Assembly: GCA_002917075.1 (NCBI GenBank)
Contig: NTMA01000034.1
Coordinates: 62,001-126,000 of the forward strand
Length of the DNA stretch: 64,000 nt
Direction of reading: 5' to 3'
Source of the DNA: Hawksworthiomyces lignivorus
Lineage: Eukaryota; Ascomycota; Sordariomycetes; Ophiostomatales; Ophiostomataceae
The translations under genes were made by a program, and so were the position numbers. The notes below the pieces were generated by a model. The model searched no databases. It was not told where the DNA came from and saw nothing but the letters and a program-made list of their open reading frames with translations. Below are positions 23,921 to 36,410 of the stretch, in pieces; positions within the stretch are counted from its first letter, which is position 1, and each line of letters begins with the position of its first letter.

Positions 23921-25597
23921 TTACACAGCATTATCAGACTTCAGCCGGTTGCCCTCACCCATCTCGCTAGTGAAAGTCGTGGTCGGCTTCCACTTGGCCG
24001 AGGTGCGAGGGCTAGTCTCCTCCATCATCTTGTCGACCTGCTCCAGGGACAGACCCTTGGTCTCAGGGACCAGGAAGTAGCTGTACACGAAAGCAGCCGT
24101 GCAGAGACTGCCCCAGATGAAGAACACGCTGGACCGCAGGTTGCCCTTGTCCTTGCCAGTCATGTACGGAGTAATGACAGCAATGATGGTGTTCCACAGC
24201 CAGTTGGACGCGGTCGAGAGAGCGACACCGCGCGAGCGGATCGGCAGCGGGAAGATCTCACCAATGACGACCCAAGCAGCAGGACCCCAGGTAGAAGCGA
24301 AGAAGAAGACATAGATGGCGATGAAGGCCAGCTGAGCGTTGACGGCAGGAATGTTGTTGGCAATGTCGTTGTCCGGGTTGGTGGGGTCGGGGTGCGTCTT
24401 GTTGAAGCCAACAGTAACACCGATGATGGCGACGAGGAATTCGCAGATCAGCATACCAGCGGCACCGACAATCAGGATGATACGGCGACCGAAGTGCTCG
24501 ATAGTCCAGAAAGACACCGGGGTGGAGCACACGTTGATCAAGCTGAAAATGAGCGAGATCAAGAAGGTGTTCTTGATGGCACCGGTCGACTGCAGGAAAG
24601 GCGTAGAGTAGTACATGATGAAGTTGATACCAGTCCACTGCTGCATCATCTGCAGAGAGGTACCCAGAATCGTCTTGCGCAGATTGGAGTTGGACTTCCA
24701 CAGGCCACCCTTGAAGCACTGGTACCAGCCGCCGAACCAGGTGGTGTCGGGGATAAGAGCGCGCTCATACTCTTCGTTGGCGACAATCTCAGAAAGCTCC
24801 ACCTGAATGTACTCAGAGTCCTTGGGCTGGCCACGAAGACGGGACAGCGAGGCGGTGGCAGCGTTCAGGTTGCCCTTCTTGACGAAGTAGCGAGGAGAGT
24901 CGGGCAGGAACATCAGACCGATGCCGAGAATCAGAGCCCAGAGGAACTGAATGCCGATGGGAATACGGTAGGAGCCGGTGTCGGTGCGGTTCTCAGTGCC
25001 ATAGACAACGCAAGAAGCCAGCAGCAGACCAATGGTGATGCAGAACTGGTAGCCGGAGACGAGAGCACCACGAACCTTGCGAGGAGCAATCTCAGACATG
25101 TACAGAATGACAACGGCCGACTCGAAACCGACACCGAATCCAGCAATCAGACGACCAGCAACGATTACACCAAGGCTGTCGGCGTTCGGGACACCAGTGA
25201 TAATCTGGATGATCACACCGAGCATGTAAATAGCACAGCCAATAATGACCGTCCACTTACGGCCAATCCAGTCAGACAGGTCACCAGAGATAAGAGCACC
25301 GAAGAAAGTACCGCAAGACAGAATAGACACGATCAGAGACGAGTGGGGGGACGAGAGAGCGTCGACACCAGGGCCTTCAATGATGCTGATGAACTTCTTC
25401 ATACCATTGACACCATTGATGTAACCCGAATCGAAACCGAAGAAGATACCACCGAAAGAGGCAAAGGCACAGATCAAGTAAGCCTTCCAGTTGACGGGGG
25501 CCTCGATGCGTTCGACATCGCTGGTAGTGGCCAGGCCAGCAATGTGCTGGTGCTGGGGGGCAGTCTCCCCCGTCTCCTTGTCGAGAGACGTGGACAT
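23921..25597 (-). CDS. MFS hexose transporter, sugar porter family
   Basis: A single-exon gene of 558 residues, a normal length for the family, predicted with twelve membrane helices in the plasma membrane. Sugar-porter signatures are clear: GGIFFGFDSGYINGV in helix 1, DWIGRKWTVIIG between helices 2 and 3, GRLIAGFGVGFES in helix 4, PDSPRYFVKKG after helix 6, QQWTGINFIMYYS in helix 7, and PETKGLSLEQVDKMMEE after helix 12. It resembles fungal high-affinity glucose/hexose transporters such as RCO-3-type proteins, but the exact sugar and whether it is a sensor cannot be decided. The C-terminal tail is short, which argues against an Snf3/Rgt2-type sensor. Codon choice is strongly biased to C- and T-ending codons, as in highly expressed fungal genes. 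Start: ATG at 25597; the 48 codons upstream in frame lack protein-like character. Confidence 0.92.
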   Translation of the reverse strand: MSTSLDKETGETAPQHQHIAGLATTSDVERIEAPVNWKAYLICAFASFGGIFFGFDSGYINGVNGMKKFISIIEGPGVDALSSPHSSLIVSILSCGTFFGALISGDLSDWIGRKWTVIIGCAIYMLGVIIQIITGVPNADSLGVIVAGRLIAGFGVGFESAVVILYMSEIAPRKVRGALVSGYQFCITIGLLLASCVVYGTENRTDTGSYRIPIGIQFLWALILGIGLMFLPDSPRYFVKKGNLNAATASLSRLRGQPKDSEYIQVELSEIVANEEYERALIPDTTWFGGWYQCFKGGLWKSNSNLRKTILGTSLQMMQQWTGINFIMYYSTPFLQSTGAIKNTFLISLIFSLINVCSTPVSFWTIEHFGRRIILIVGAAGMLICEFLVAIIGVTVGFNKTHPDPTNPDNDIANNIPAVNAQLAFIAIYVFFFASTWGPAAWVVIGEIFPLPIRSRGVALSTASNWLWNTIIAVITPYMTGKDKGNLRSSVFFIWGSLCTAAFVYSYFLVPETKGLSLEQVDKMMEETSPRTSAKWKPTTTFTSEMGEGNRLKSDNAV

Positions 25598-28500
25598 GGT
25601 GATGTGATTAAGAGACTGAGATGTGGGTGACAAGAAAGAGGAATATCCTTGAGAGGATGAGGGGTGAAAAGAGTTTATGACTGTCGGTTTGGGAGAACCG
25701 AGAAGGGGAAAATAGGATAATATGGAGGAAGGGGAGTTCACTTATAGATTGGGAATAAGACAAACCCCAGCTATAATTGTCTGATATTGATTGAATATCG
25801 GGAAGTGATCGACTTGAAAGTGAAGAGGAGAGGGACAGGATTAGGTAGGAGACGGGTGGCACGTCTGTTATTTAAACTTTTTTTTCCATCGTGTGTTCCC
25901 AGTCAACTGGGGAAGGGGCAATGGGAAAGTAATTGATTTCTTTTTTCTTCTTCGATCCATGTTGTGTAGTACATGTCATGTGTACGAGGTACAAAGCTTC
26001 TTTCCTTTTTTGTCTTGTTTACCAGCCGTGTCGTAGCTGCTTGTTCCCGTAGCCGCTATTTTTTTTTTTTTTAAACTGGGGTCTCCCTTTTGGGGGCTAC
26101 GGGGTACGATGTACCTTCTTCAGGGTCATACCGTGTCATGCACTCATAAGGAAAGAACAATCGAGCCTGACGCCTGTCGCAACAGTGCGGAAGGGCGAAA
26201 AAGAAAGGCCGAGTCCAACTAGTCCACGAGATGGGAACCGACACGAAGGCATCGGCGAGAACTGGGGGATACGGAGCAACTAGTCGCAAAGAAACTCTCG
26301 AGACGATACACCCCATGGGTAGCCCGCATTTTCCCCTTTGCGGCAGTCGTGTGGTTTTGCCTCCAGTTCGTCCACATGCAAAGAAGAACTCTTCATTATG
26401 GAGTAACGTGCGGGTTGTTCTTTCCCAGTCAGAATTTTTTTGGGCATCCTACCTTTCTAGACTACCGCCGAAGAAGGACCATAGCGCATCTGGTTGCGAC
26501 CTTCTAAAGGCCTCCACAACTCCACAGTCAACCCCTTCCATTCTCCATCCTCCACACACCCCTCCCCCCCCTCTCGTCCCCCCTGGTCCCCTTGATTCAG
26601 TTGGACGGAACCAGGGAAAAGAGAGGCAATGCGGACAGTACTCCGTGTTAATTTACAAATTTGGAGCAAGCGGGCAGGAAAGACACAGTAAATGTGAGGG
26701 TGGGAGGAAGAATTTCGCAGACACTGCTGTGACAGCGGTAAAAATGACAGAGAGCACTTTGTAATTCGCAGGGATATGCGTAACTATGCATGGGTGCTTG
26801 CATCACGATGCAAGTCGGAAGCTCCTAACTCTTTGTGGCTTTCTAAGTGCACACGAAATATGCTTGTTCTCCTCTCTCGCATCGGAATATTATGCTAGTC
26901 AAAATGGTCTGAGCCTTTCTGCGTTCTTAGCGGTCGAACAATATGCGGAACAGTCGACCCGGAAAGTTTCAACATACGTCATTACACCTCGCCTTTCTCA
27001 TGGGTGGGCAAGGAATGAAAACATCTCGAGGTAGCTATTGTCACCAGGCCAGGCGGCCGGCGCCAGCGAGCGCTAGACGGAGAAGAGGCTCGTTCGGCTT
27101 CGTGCTGGGAACGAGGATTTTGGGGACGAGCGGCTTTCTGCGGTTGATGCTCCCCGTACTTGGCACATGGAGGATATGACGTCCCTTGTCTCGTGAGCAA
27201 TATCGCAGGGGGAATGGTAGGCTTTGATCAGAAAGCCGGTGCCGAACGCCGCTGACAAAGGAAAAAGGAACGAATGCCTAGTGTGACTGGGGAACCGGGC
27301 TCGGGGGGAATGCGGCGGTTGGCCACCACCAGACCCAGCACCAGAAGACAGCCACCATCTGCGATACCTCCCGCCACGCCCCCCCTGGGAAGGTACTTTT
27401 CACTTTCTCGTGCATTTTGACGATTATTCCGCGTGGTATTTTGCGGGGACCAACAACTGCCCGTAGGCGCTAGACTGATCGGAAAGCCTCTCGAAACACA
27501 CGAGGCCGCCTATTTTTTCTAATTCAGCAAGGTCTAGAAGAGCCTCGATTATAGCATGATTACGAACAGATTTCGTGGCACGATAGAAAGAAAAAGAAAA
27601 CATACATTCTGCGGCGCCATCCTTTAATCCTGCTCGCACGATCGTGAACATTGCGCGCTTCCTGCTTCTCACCCCATCCCTTGCTATGGCACGAGGACAA
27701 GAAAAGATTCTAAAAGGAGGCAAGGCAGCATGCAAAGTCAAGCCGATAAACGACACAATCAATCCAATCACTCTGGCAAAAAAAAGCTTTAGACGACTAG
27801 AGAAAGCTACGAGGTAAGACCGATTCACACACGCACTCGCTTCTTCACCAAATAAGCTTTGTGCTATTCTCCGGACTCTTCGTTTGTCCGTTCACGTAAC
27901 AGTCGGTGTTGCTGCTCAATTGAGAAGTGTCGTGGAGGTTACAAGAGACAGCTGGTGCGGGGACTCCAGTAACTTAATACGCAGAAAAGGAGTGCGACTG
28001 TTTTTGACCTGCCATTTCCCCAAACATCGTTGCGGATTAGTAGATATGGGGTTGGAGAACTAAACAGTAAAGGTGGGTGTGTATTCTTTGTCTGCTTGCG
28101 AGCGAATGGCAACTTTCAACGATTTTGCTTCACGTAGGCTTATGTAGGGCCCTTTTTTTTTTTTTTTCTTTGCTCAGCATGCCTTTGTGCTTGTCGTGGC
28201 CCAACCCGCATTCGTCCAAGGGGCGGCAGTCTGCGCGGAGAACTAGCACCGTTGTTTGTCCTCTAATCTTGGCAAAGCGCGATGGGGCACCTAGCTGCAC
28301 GCTTGGGATCTCCCGCCAGGATTTTGGCTTAGCGGTGTGCCTGCACACCATCTCTTCTCAACCTCCAAGACGACTCGCCACTGGCAGTGAAGAACAAGCT
28401 CAGGCGTTTGTTGGCTGGAACGCAGCGAATGTCACGCTTACCAGGCCGACCCCTCGGGGATTCCATCCAAATGGGCCAATGCTCGGTGGTACTCCTGGGG

Positions 28501-29750
28501 CGCTAGAGCAAAAAAAAAAATTGGTAGGGTCAAAAGGCGCCAAAGCACTGGACGTGGCCTGTTGTGCCAATCTGGATCACTACGATGAGATCAACGACTC
28601 ACGAAGGAGGAGAGCGTGCAGAGTTGACTAAGAAATGAAAGGTGATAGGTAAACATCATGTCACGTAACATCCTCCCCTCTGAGAGTGCACAATATTCGG
28701 AGACAAGTTCGTATTGCCGCTTTCATGAAGCATTTCACCCTCTTCTCTCTCCTTACCATTTACTGTGCAGCTGGTTGCTTGTTTCCTTTTTCCTTTCTGT
28801 CTTCATCGCTGTGTTCGACATTTGGCCTCAGTGATGGCTGCCGCATCGCTGCTTTATTGACCACCCAGCCTCCCTCTTATTTCCAGATCCGGTGCTTATT
28901 CTCTCGCCAGCAGATCCACTTGTGCCGACACGTCTATCTACAACTTACGAGTGCGTAAGTCGTATTTTTGGTTTATTGGTGATTGGCTTGTTTTGTTGCA
29001 AACTCCGTGCTCCGTACTTTCTCACGACTAGCCAACAAAATGGCTGCTCTCCCTTGCTCCAGTCTCTTCCTTTGATTCACGTTAATATATACGCATGTAT
29101 GTAAGAGGCCAATAGACTACACGTAGGTTGGGTACACAGGACGGTTCATGTTTCCCTCTCCTCATTTTATTTTCCCATCTAGGGTGGGCCGCCGCAGCGC
29201 TTCAAAAGAAAAAAAAGTTCTCTTCTCTCCAACCCAACGTATGCTGATACGAGACATTCCAGGCGGGAATGTGGAAGAAGCCGAGACCAAATGAAACGGG
29301 TAGTCAATTTGCAGTCAGATGGTGTTATTAACTGACTGTCCAAATCAAAACAAAACGCACTGCTCTTTCTGCCTCCCATAATTTTGTACCCTTGGCTGGT
29401 TGCGAAGGTAAACGTTCCAATACTCTGTTCTTCCCGCAAAAGGTGTTGCTGGCCTCTCTTTTGCTCCCCGCCATCCCGGGTCGCCGTGCTCGTACATTCT
29501 CGTTTTTAGGCGACAGATCTGTTGGGTTTTCGCCAATGACTACTGGTTTGGGTATTGATCAACTTGCTGACGCGAGTGCCTTTGTATTGCGTACAGGGAG
29601 AACAAATTCTACTGTTCGATTTACACGGCGACTTGCCGATCACCTTGACCCACTGTTTCAGCGTACCCGTAGCTAGAAATTTTTTTTTTTTTTTCGTTTT
29701 CAATATGGAAGTCTTCCAGCAGTCGTCCAAGGAAAAGGGAAAGACAAAGG

Positions 29751-29768
29751 GAGTACGAGTACGAGTAC
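29751..29768. repeat. (GAGTAC)3 tandem repeat
   Basis: Three perfect GAGTAC units in a row, followed by ACACTCCGT. Confidence 0.85.
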
Positions 29769-32700
29769 ACACTCCGTCGGTCTGCTGCAGGCAATCCGAC
29801 GTAAGGGCCTGTGGCCGACGTTGCGCCGGCATAGATCTAGACACGAACTTGGACCAGGATCCAGTCCAAAGGGCTTTTTTTCGTCTCTCTCGTTAGTTGG
29901 TATGAAAGAGCACAGTTCCTTGCTCTGTATGATGTTAAAATAATATGTACTCCGTATGTGCAAAATTCTGAGAGTTGTGTTCTTTTCGTGCCTGTGCGTG
30001 GAAACACGCATTTGCTATCCTTGATACTGGCCCATGGCCATATGTGCATCTTTTGCCTGTTGCATTCTAGTTCACTTCTACTCTTCTTAATGATCGCTGT
30101 AGATTATCTTCATCAGTCTCTTCATCAGCCCTGCAGTTTCTGCCTTTCCAGGCAAGTCACATCTGTGGTTGTCTGCAACGCATCGACCCAGGATTTCTCG
30201 TTCACCTTTAGAAGCGCCTGTTTCTAAGCACAAAACACAACCACGACCTGTCTTGTACTTCCAACCCCCCCCCCCTCTGAAAAAAAGCAATATCACCTTA
30301 GTACCTTTTTTTATTTCTTTTGTTTATTTTTTTATTGCTTCCCTGGTGTTTCGAGGGACGAGGAGGCCCTTGCTGAAAGGACGCTGTAGCATCAAGACCC
30401 AAGCACCAGTATGTTCGTCTGCCGTTTCCCGGTATTTTCGTTTGTCTCCCAACTTGTCCTTCTCCCTTGCTCTAACTATCTTGTGTAGGACACGAATGGC
30501 TCCTTCCTAGCACGTTCGAATGTAGCAGTCCATAAATCTTGTTTTGGATTTTCGTCTCATTCCCGCCCCGCGCCCCTCTCTTTGCCCTCTTTTCTTTTCA
30601 CAACGTCCAGTAAGGCAAGAGTTTTCCCATGTATTACTTGTAAAACCTCTTCTGTCAAAGACAAATCACAAGCAGTAGTTTACGTAGCCAGGCCGAAGTA
30701 CCTACCCCCTTCTGAAAAGAATAGTATATAATCGGCCCGGAACCTGCAGAGGGTGGACCACGGCGCGCGCCTCCGTCGCTTGTATGGTGCGGCGAGTGTC
30801 CCATGAAAGCTTTGGCAGGCAACAAGTGCATGTCGAAAGTGGTTGGATTGGCCAATTGGAGCCGAGTTCTTGTCTTATATAAGCAGGTGCATCCAATCTT
30901 TGCAACCAAAGCTAAGGAGAACTACTGGACGCCGAAATTTCTGGTAGTAAACTGGTCTTAGCCTCTGTACTTTTTTTCAGAAGCCAATCCGCTGGCACAA
31001 AGAGCTTGTCCTCGTGCAAGTTTTTTGCCCGCTTTGAGTGCACCAGTTTCTTTGTCTTCATATTGAAATCTTATTTGCGAGTATTTTCTTTTTAATTTAT
31101 TGCGTTGCATTTTATTTTTTTTTTTTGTCTTGTTTTTCAGGTGCCATTGCTCGATACATAACTGCCTCATTTCTGTCTTTGGGCTACTAGGTTGTGCTTT
31201 CCAAGTGTGCTTGCAACATATGCTTGGCTCTCTGACCAGCAATGGGGCTCTTGCCTAGCTGTGTGCTTAAGAGTCATTCGTATGATTTCTGCCCACTTGT
31301 GACCGTTGTGCCCATTCGTACTCCGTACAACGTACTTGCCTTTTGTGGCAGTACGACCCACTTCTGGACCCGGACCTAACCACATCGAGACTTCCTCCCG
31401 ATTTCCTCGTCGCTTCGCTGTGGCGCCTTGCGAGCAAATGGCAGAAACGGAATGGCCGAAATCAGTTTTTCGCCGACGTATTTTTTATACATACATTTCT
31501 TTTTATTCCCCAGAGACAATTCGAGTGTCGTTCAACAATGCGGTTCGCTCCTCGCCCTACCTTGGCCACTTTTGTTCACGTGGCATTCGCCAGGGATTGT
31601 CTCGTAATCAAGCGAGTCAAGCAAGTCACCCGCCGCCTCGGTAGCATCGCACTCGTATGGCCTGCTTGTACGGCGTACCTCCCTGCTGAAATAGAAATCA
31701 TCGTGACCGAGGTACATTTGTAAGCGACATTATCAGCTCACGATACGATTACCTTCTTCGACCTCTAAAACACATCAGGTGTCAACCTTAGCGGGCTTCC
31801 AGCCGCTCGGCCCATTAACAAAAAAGGATTACCACCTACTGGGATCCTCTAAGGCATACCCCTTGCCTGCTAGAGAGAAAATCTCAATGTGTCACTGGGC
31901 CTGAGCTATCTCATTTCAGAACCGTGCTACGTGAATATCACAGCACAGCATCCGGGAGCAGCCGTTCTCATCTTCTATATTCTTTTCTCCGAGAACTGGA
32001 CAGACCCGGTGCCGCGGTAAACACTTTCCTTGGGAGACATGACGATTCCATAATGCTGATGGCAGGACGGGCACTCGAATGTCAGCCGTGATATGTGCTA
32101 AGCGTTTGCTTGAGCTTGGCCAACATTCAAGAGGACCTGAGATTTTCCCCCGTCAACCGCCATGACTTCCGTTTTGTATTAACGGCCCGATTATGACGAA
32201 GTTTTACTCGCCTGCGTATAAACGCCCACACGTTAACTTCTACATCTATCTACCTATGGCTACTTTTCTTTCCCCTTTTTTACTTTCTCTCCTCACTAAT
32301 GGCAACTGGTGTACATGGTAGATCTCCACTCATTCAGTAATAGACAAATGCTTGTCTGTAAGGAGTACAGCTATGAATATTTCGAATCTAAAGAACTAGT
32401 ATAAGATGGGCGAAAAGACAGGCGAGGAACGGCATATCCTTTTTGCCCTTTCAGTTATTTTTCTATGCCTACTCCGTACAAACAAACTGAGCTATTTCAT
32501 AATAATGCCGGCAGCACATCGGAGCTTCTTTGCTGCGCGTGGATAGCTCTTACATCCCACGCGCTGGCGGCGGCAGGATCCACTTGCCACACATGGAGAA
32601 TAGGCCGGCAGCTTAAGACGGCACTACATAGGCGCCGTTGCTATTGCGCCGGCTCTAGCAAGCCAGCGTAGCTGTATATTTGTTTCTAAAGAAAAAAAAA

Positions 32701-33278
32701 CTAACCCATGTGAAAGTTCTCTTAGACCAGGAACGTCTATATTGATCATGTCACACTTCAGTCTATGGGGTTTCTGTTTTCGACAACCCAAATGTGTGTA
32801 CTCTAACAAAGACTTCTCGGAACTGTACGATCCGGGAGTATCAGACCCTCTTTACTATTCTGAATTTTGCGTCTTTTTTTTGGTCGATTTCTCTCCACAA
32901 TGGCTACTCCGAGAAACCGCCGCAGTAGCTTGGGGTGGAGGGGGGTTATCGGATAAGAGAAGGGGGCAGTTGAAGAAAATGGAAACATGCACGCAGGGGT
33001 CGAAAACAAGCACAACACAATGTCGTCCCGTTAATAAAACGGCCAATGCCTACTTCTGTCTTAGAAAGACCTCTAGTAGTTTTATTCGAATTTTCTCCAA
33101 TTTCGCAAAGATAGTGTTACCCTCTGCATATTTGACAAGTAGAAATATAGGACACCCAGCCTCGAACTTCTCAAGCATTCATTATCACAATTTCAAGATG
33201 TTTTATTGTGAGACAGCCCTGTCCAGTTGTAATAGAAAAGCCCGTATTGCGCTCTATGTTCTATGAAGTCAGAAGAAG

Positions 33279-33335
33279 CATATGCTCTAGATACACACAT
33301 ATGCTCTAGATATATACATATGCTCTAGATGTATA
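33279..33335. repeat. Three 19-bp tandem repeats beside a TATA-like site
   Basis: Units at 33279-33297, 33298-33316 and 33317-33335 share the core CATATGCTCTAGAT. Only a few bases at the 3' end of each unit vary. Each unit contains the palindromes CATATG and TCTAGA. The third unit runs straight into TATATAAAA (33332-33340). No convincing gene starts downstream. Confidence 0.9.
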
Positions 33336-33789
33336 TAAAAAGGGCGTGAAGGTTGTAATTCGATGCTTCGGTGGGTCCAGGACCATGAAATATTTACGTG
33401 CTCCCATCTTTCTACGAACGTACAGAGCTTGTCCGTAGATGGACAAGACAACATCCACAGTACGTAGGACCAAGCAAGGCAGTCTGAGAATGGCGCCCTA
33501 GCACGTGTACATAATACTAAGAGTATGTATGGAGCACAATATAGAAATAATATGAAACAAGAAATACGGCCGAACTGCTGGATGCTTTCTAGCCAGGTTA
33601 GATGGCGTCCTCTTCAATATTTGTTCTAGCTCTGTCGACGATACTCTCATATAGTGGATTTGGTATGCATAGTACAAGTACCACGGGGTTGGCACCGGCC
33701 CCTATTCCCTGGTTTGAAATCCCTTGGATTGTGTCTCCATTCACATAGCTGTACTCTGTACATCAAAGCCACATGAAGTACTATGGGCA

Positions 33790-33803
33790 CCCCCCCCCCC
33801 CCC
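33790..33803. repeat. Poly-C run of 14
   Basis: 14 consecutive C bases in non-coding DNA. Confidence 0.85.
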
Positions 33804-36410
33804 TCTCTTTCCTTTCTATTCCAAGCAGATGTCTTCGTGTTCGGATATTTGAAGGTGTAGTATAGCACAGAAAAGGAAAGCCTCCGCAAATTATGTACTG
33901 TTGCTATTCTTCCAGTCAAATTGGGCCGTAGATACCTAACCTGAAATGAACATCATGAAAAAGTTAAAGACTGGCTGGACGCGTAACATGCGATAATGTA
34001 CATACAAAATGCAGTCTCCCTTGCCTGGGAGCGTTCGGGCCTTTGCAGGAAGTCATTGTCCTATCGGCTAGCCTCCATCTACGTCTCACTTCCCCAGATG
34101 GAGCATACCTGTATAGTTCTGAAGCAAGCCCATATAATATGAGATTCGTCAGACGGCATGAAGAAATCGAACGGCCGAGACTACAGAAGCGACGAGACTC
34201 GGCAACACAAAAGACCGAGGATCTGAGGTCCAAAAAATTAGACGCCTTCAGTTTGTAGAACAAAAAAAAAAAATAAGAGAATAGATCCATACCGATGATG
34301 GTAGTATCTGATGAGTCTCCTTTTTGTCTACAGAAAGACGCCGAATCCAAACAGGACTTGTCTCGGTCAAATTTACGCAGGAAGGATTCACGAAAAGAGG
34401 AGAAAACAATTAGCGAAATCGATGAAAGCTGAAAGACGGTCCGATATTCTGAGACGGCCATGGGCGAGCTAACATGACGAAGCACGAACCCGAAGATGCC
34501 TATGAGGAATTTACGAGCTGTCCGCTTTTGTCGCCTTTCGTTTCGCACTTCGGTACCTTACTAACATCTCAGTTTGAAGGTGAGTCTGTATTGCTCACGC
34601 TAGACTCTTGATCTGAGACGATATAAGAGTTGTTGAAATCAAATCTTAGTGATGAAGTATGATTATCAATTATTATCTATCTCAGATTCTCCGTGGAGCG
34701 ACCCCTATTGCAACTCTTAACAATACCTTCATTCTACAAAATACTTACCAACAAGGATTCTCAGACTTGCTTCAAATATATTGAAGAAATGGCCTCATGA
34801 ATTCTAAACACGTAGCTTTTGTAATCCAGCTCTTATATCAGCATCAAAGGAACAGCAAGGGAAAAATCGGTTTGGCAGAAAGACCTGTCTCTCTCGCTCG
34901 TTCGCAGCCAAGCTATCTAAAGTTGACATATCCATAGAAACAAACATCTCTTTCTGGCCTAAGACTATTCAGACCTTCTTGCATGATTTGAGCCATAAGA
35001 TGCAGAAAAATTTACAGCGTAACTCTAAAGTAGCATTTAGTATGAAATGGGAATTGGATTTAACGTGTCAGAAGCATTTTTTTGTCTTTCTACCCTTCTT
35101 CTCCCCAAGCCGCAATATGTGTGTTCGTAGAGGTCATGATATTGATTCGAAAACACCTCTTCTGTTCATATCCTTCCTCATACATGTACTTCGAGACGAT
35201 GGTTCATTTCTAGATATACAGCGAGGGAGGAGAAATACGATGTAAAGTGCCATCTATGTTCTGTATTATGTATAGGAAAATAGAAGTGTGATAATGAAAA
35301 CTCATTTGGTACCACGCATATCAACCATATCTGAATATTTAGTATTATTGTCCTCAGAAAATCATCATTCGCGATGTACGAACACTGTTTCTGTGATCCA
35401 TTGCTATGCAAACCCAGGTAAAATGCTAAAAACGATGGATCTAGTTTCCTGTTTTATGTCCAAAGGTTTATTTTATTTTTCTTCTCTTTTTATGTATACA
35501 TGCATTTATATTATCAGAATCCTGTCTTGAATCATTGATACTGAGATAATAAAAAAAGACCAAAAATAATTATTGTTTGTAAATATTCTTTGTATTGCCC
35601 AATTTACATTCGAGACTAAACTATTATGTTTGGCATTTGTACTTTGCCGCAGAATGATAAGACGATGTACATTCATTCTATAACTGAACCGAAGAAACTC
35701 AATTTTTAACAAACCCGAACAAGACATGATATGAAATCCAATATATTGATCTTTTCCCTCCTCATGACTTACAAACATTGCCGCAACTTGCCCCCAGAGG
35801 TTGTGCGTATATTCAGATGCAGATCACGTGCTGAAACCGACTTGCGCCACATACTCTGTAGAGCCTTGTGCTGTTCGTGGCTAATAAAAGTGGACCCACG
35901 GAAACCCCCCCCGCACCTGAAAATTTCAGGGAGGCGCTGGGCCTGTGCTGGGTCTTTGTCCCACAGTGATTTTTCGCAAATCATGTGCCTCTGCACCAAG
36001 CCTCCCTCATTTCCCAAACGCTCAAACAGTCACGTTGGCATATCAGCGCTACTGGAAAAGTGGCATTATATTTGCGTTTCTCAACGCGTTTTTCTCGCCA
36101 GCCAACACCCAATCGAATACTACGGAATTGGACAGCTCAGAGGGTCGGGCAAGCGGACGCGAGGTGTTCAAGACGTCCGTAGTCGATGGTCCTCGGCCCC
36201 TTCCTCAGGACCATTCCTTCGACCATGCCGATATGTCTATCTTCATGACCTTGTCAGCCTTGTCACACCTATCGCTTCCTTTTCAGCTGCGGCTCTCATA
36301 AGACCTGCCGATTAGGGCTCTAGCTGCCACCTCTTGGACTGGCACTCCCTATCGGCGCCGCATTGGCTTTCCTCGCCCTCTTTATAGCCAGCCGAAACGC
36401 GCTGCTATAG

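Larger units (their letters stand above)
25742..36410. other. 10.7-kb gene-poor region
   Basis: I found no reading frame here with recognisable domains, plausible splice-joined exons or sustained codon bias. The left end (to about 26,050) should hold the hexose-transporter promoter, GA-rich on this strand. The region contains TACTCCGTA motifs (29948, 31319, 32470), a (GAGTAC)3 array, a 3 x 19-bp repeat, a C14 run (33790-33803), and an AT-rich part from about 33,000 to 35,750. Old transposon relics or non-coding RNAs could be hidden here; I cannot show either. Confidence 0.55.

Noticed and set aside
23909..25630. 573-codon open frame on the plus strand, antisense to the hexose transporter
   Set aside because: It covers the real gene almost exactly, begins with TTG, is rich in charged low-complexity sequence and has no domain. 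It is a by-product of the transporter's codon bias.
28077..28631. 184-codon frame in the gene-poor region
   Set aside because: Mixed composition, homopolymer-coded FFFF and KKK runs, no domain, and no splice partners.
33670..33730. GGTTTGAAATCCC, resembling a tRNA B box
   Set aside because: No matching A box, acceptor stem or anticodon arm at the right distances.
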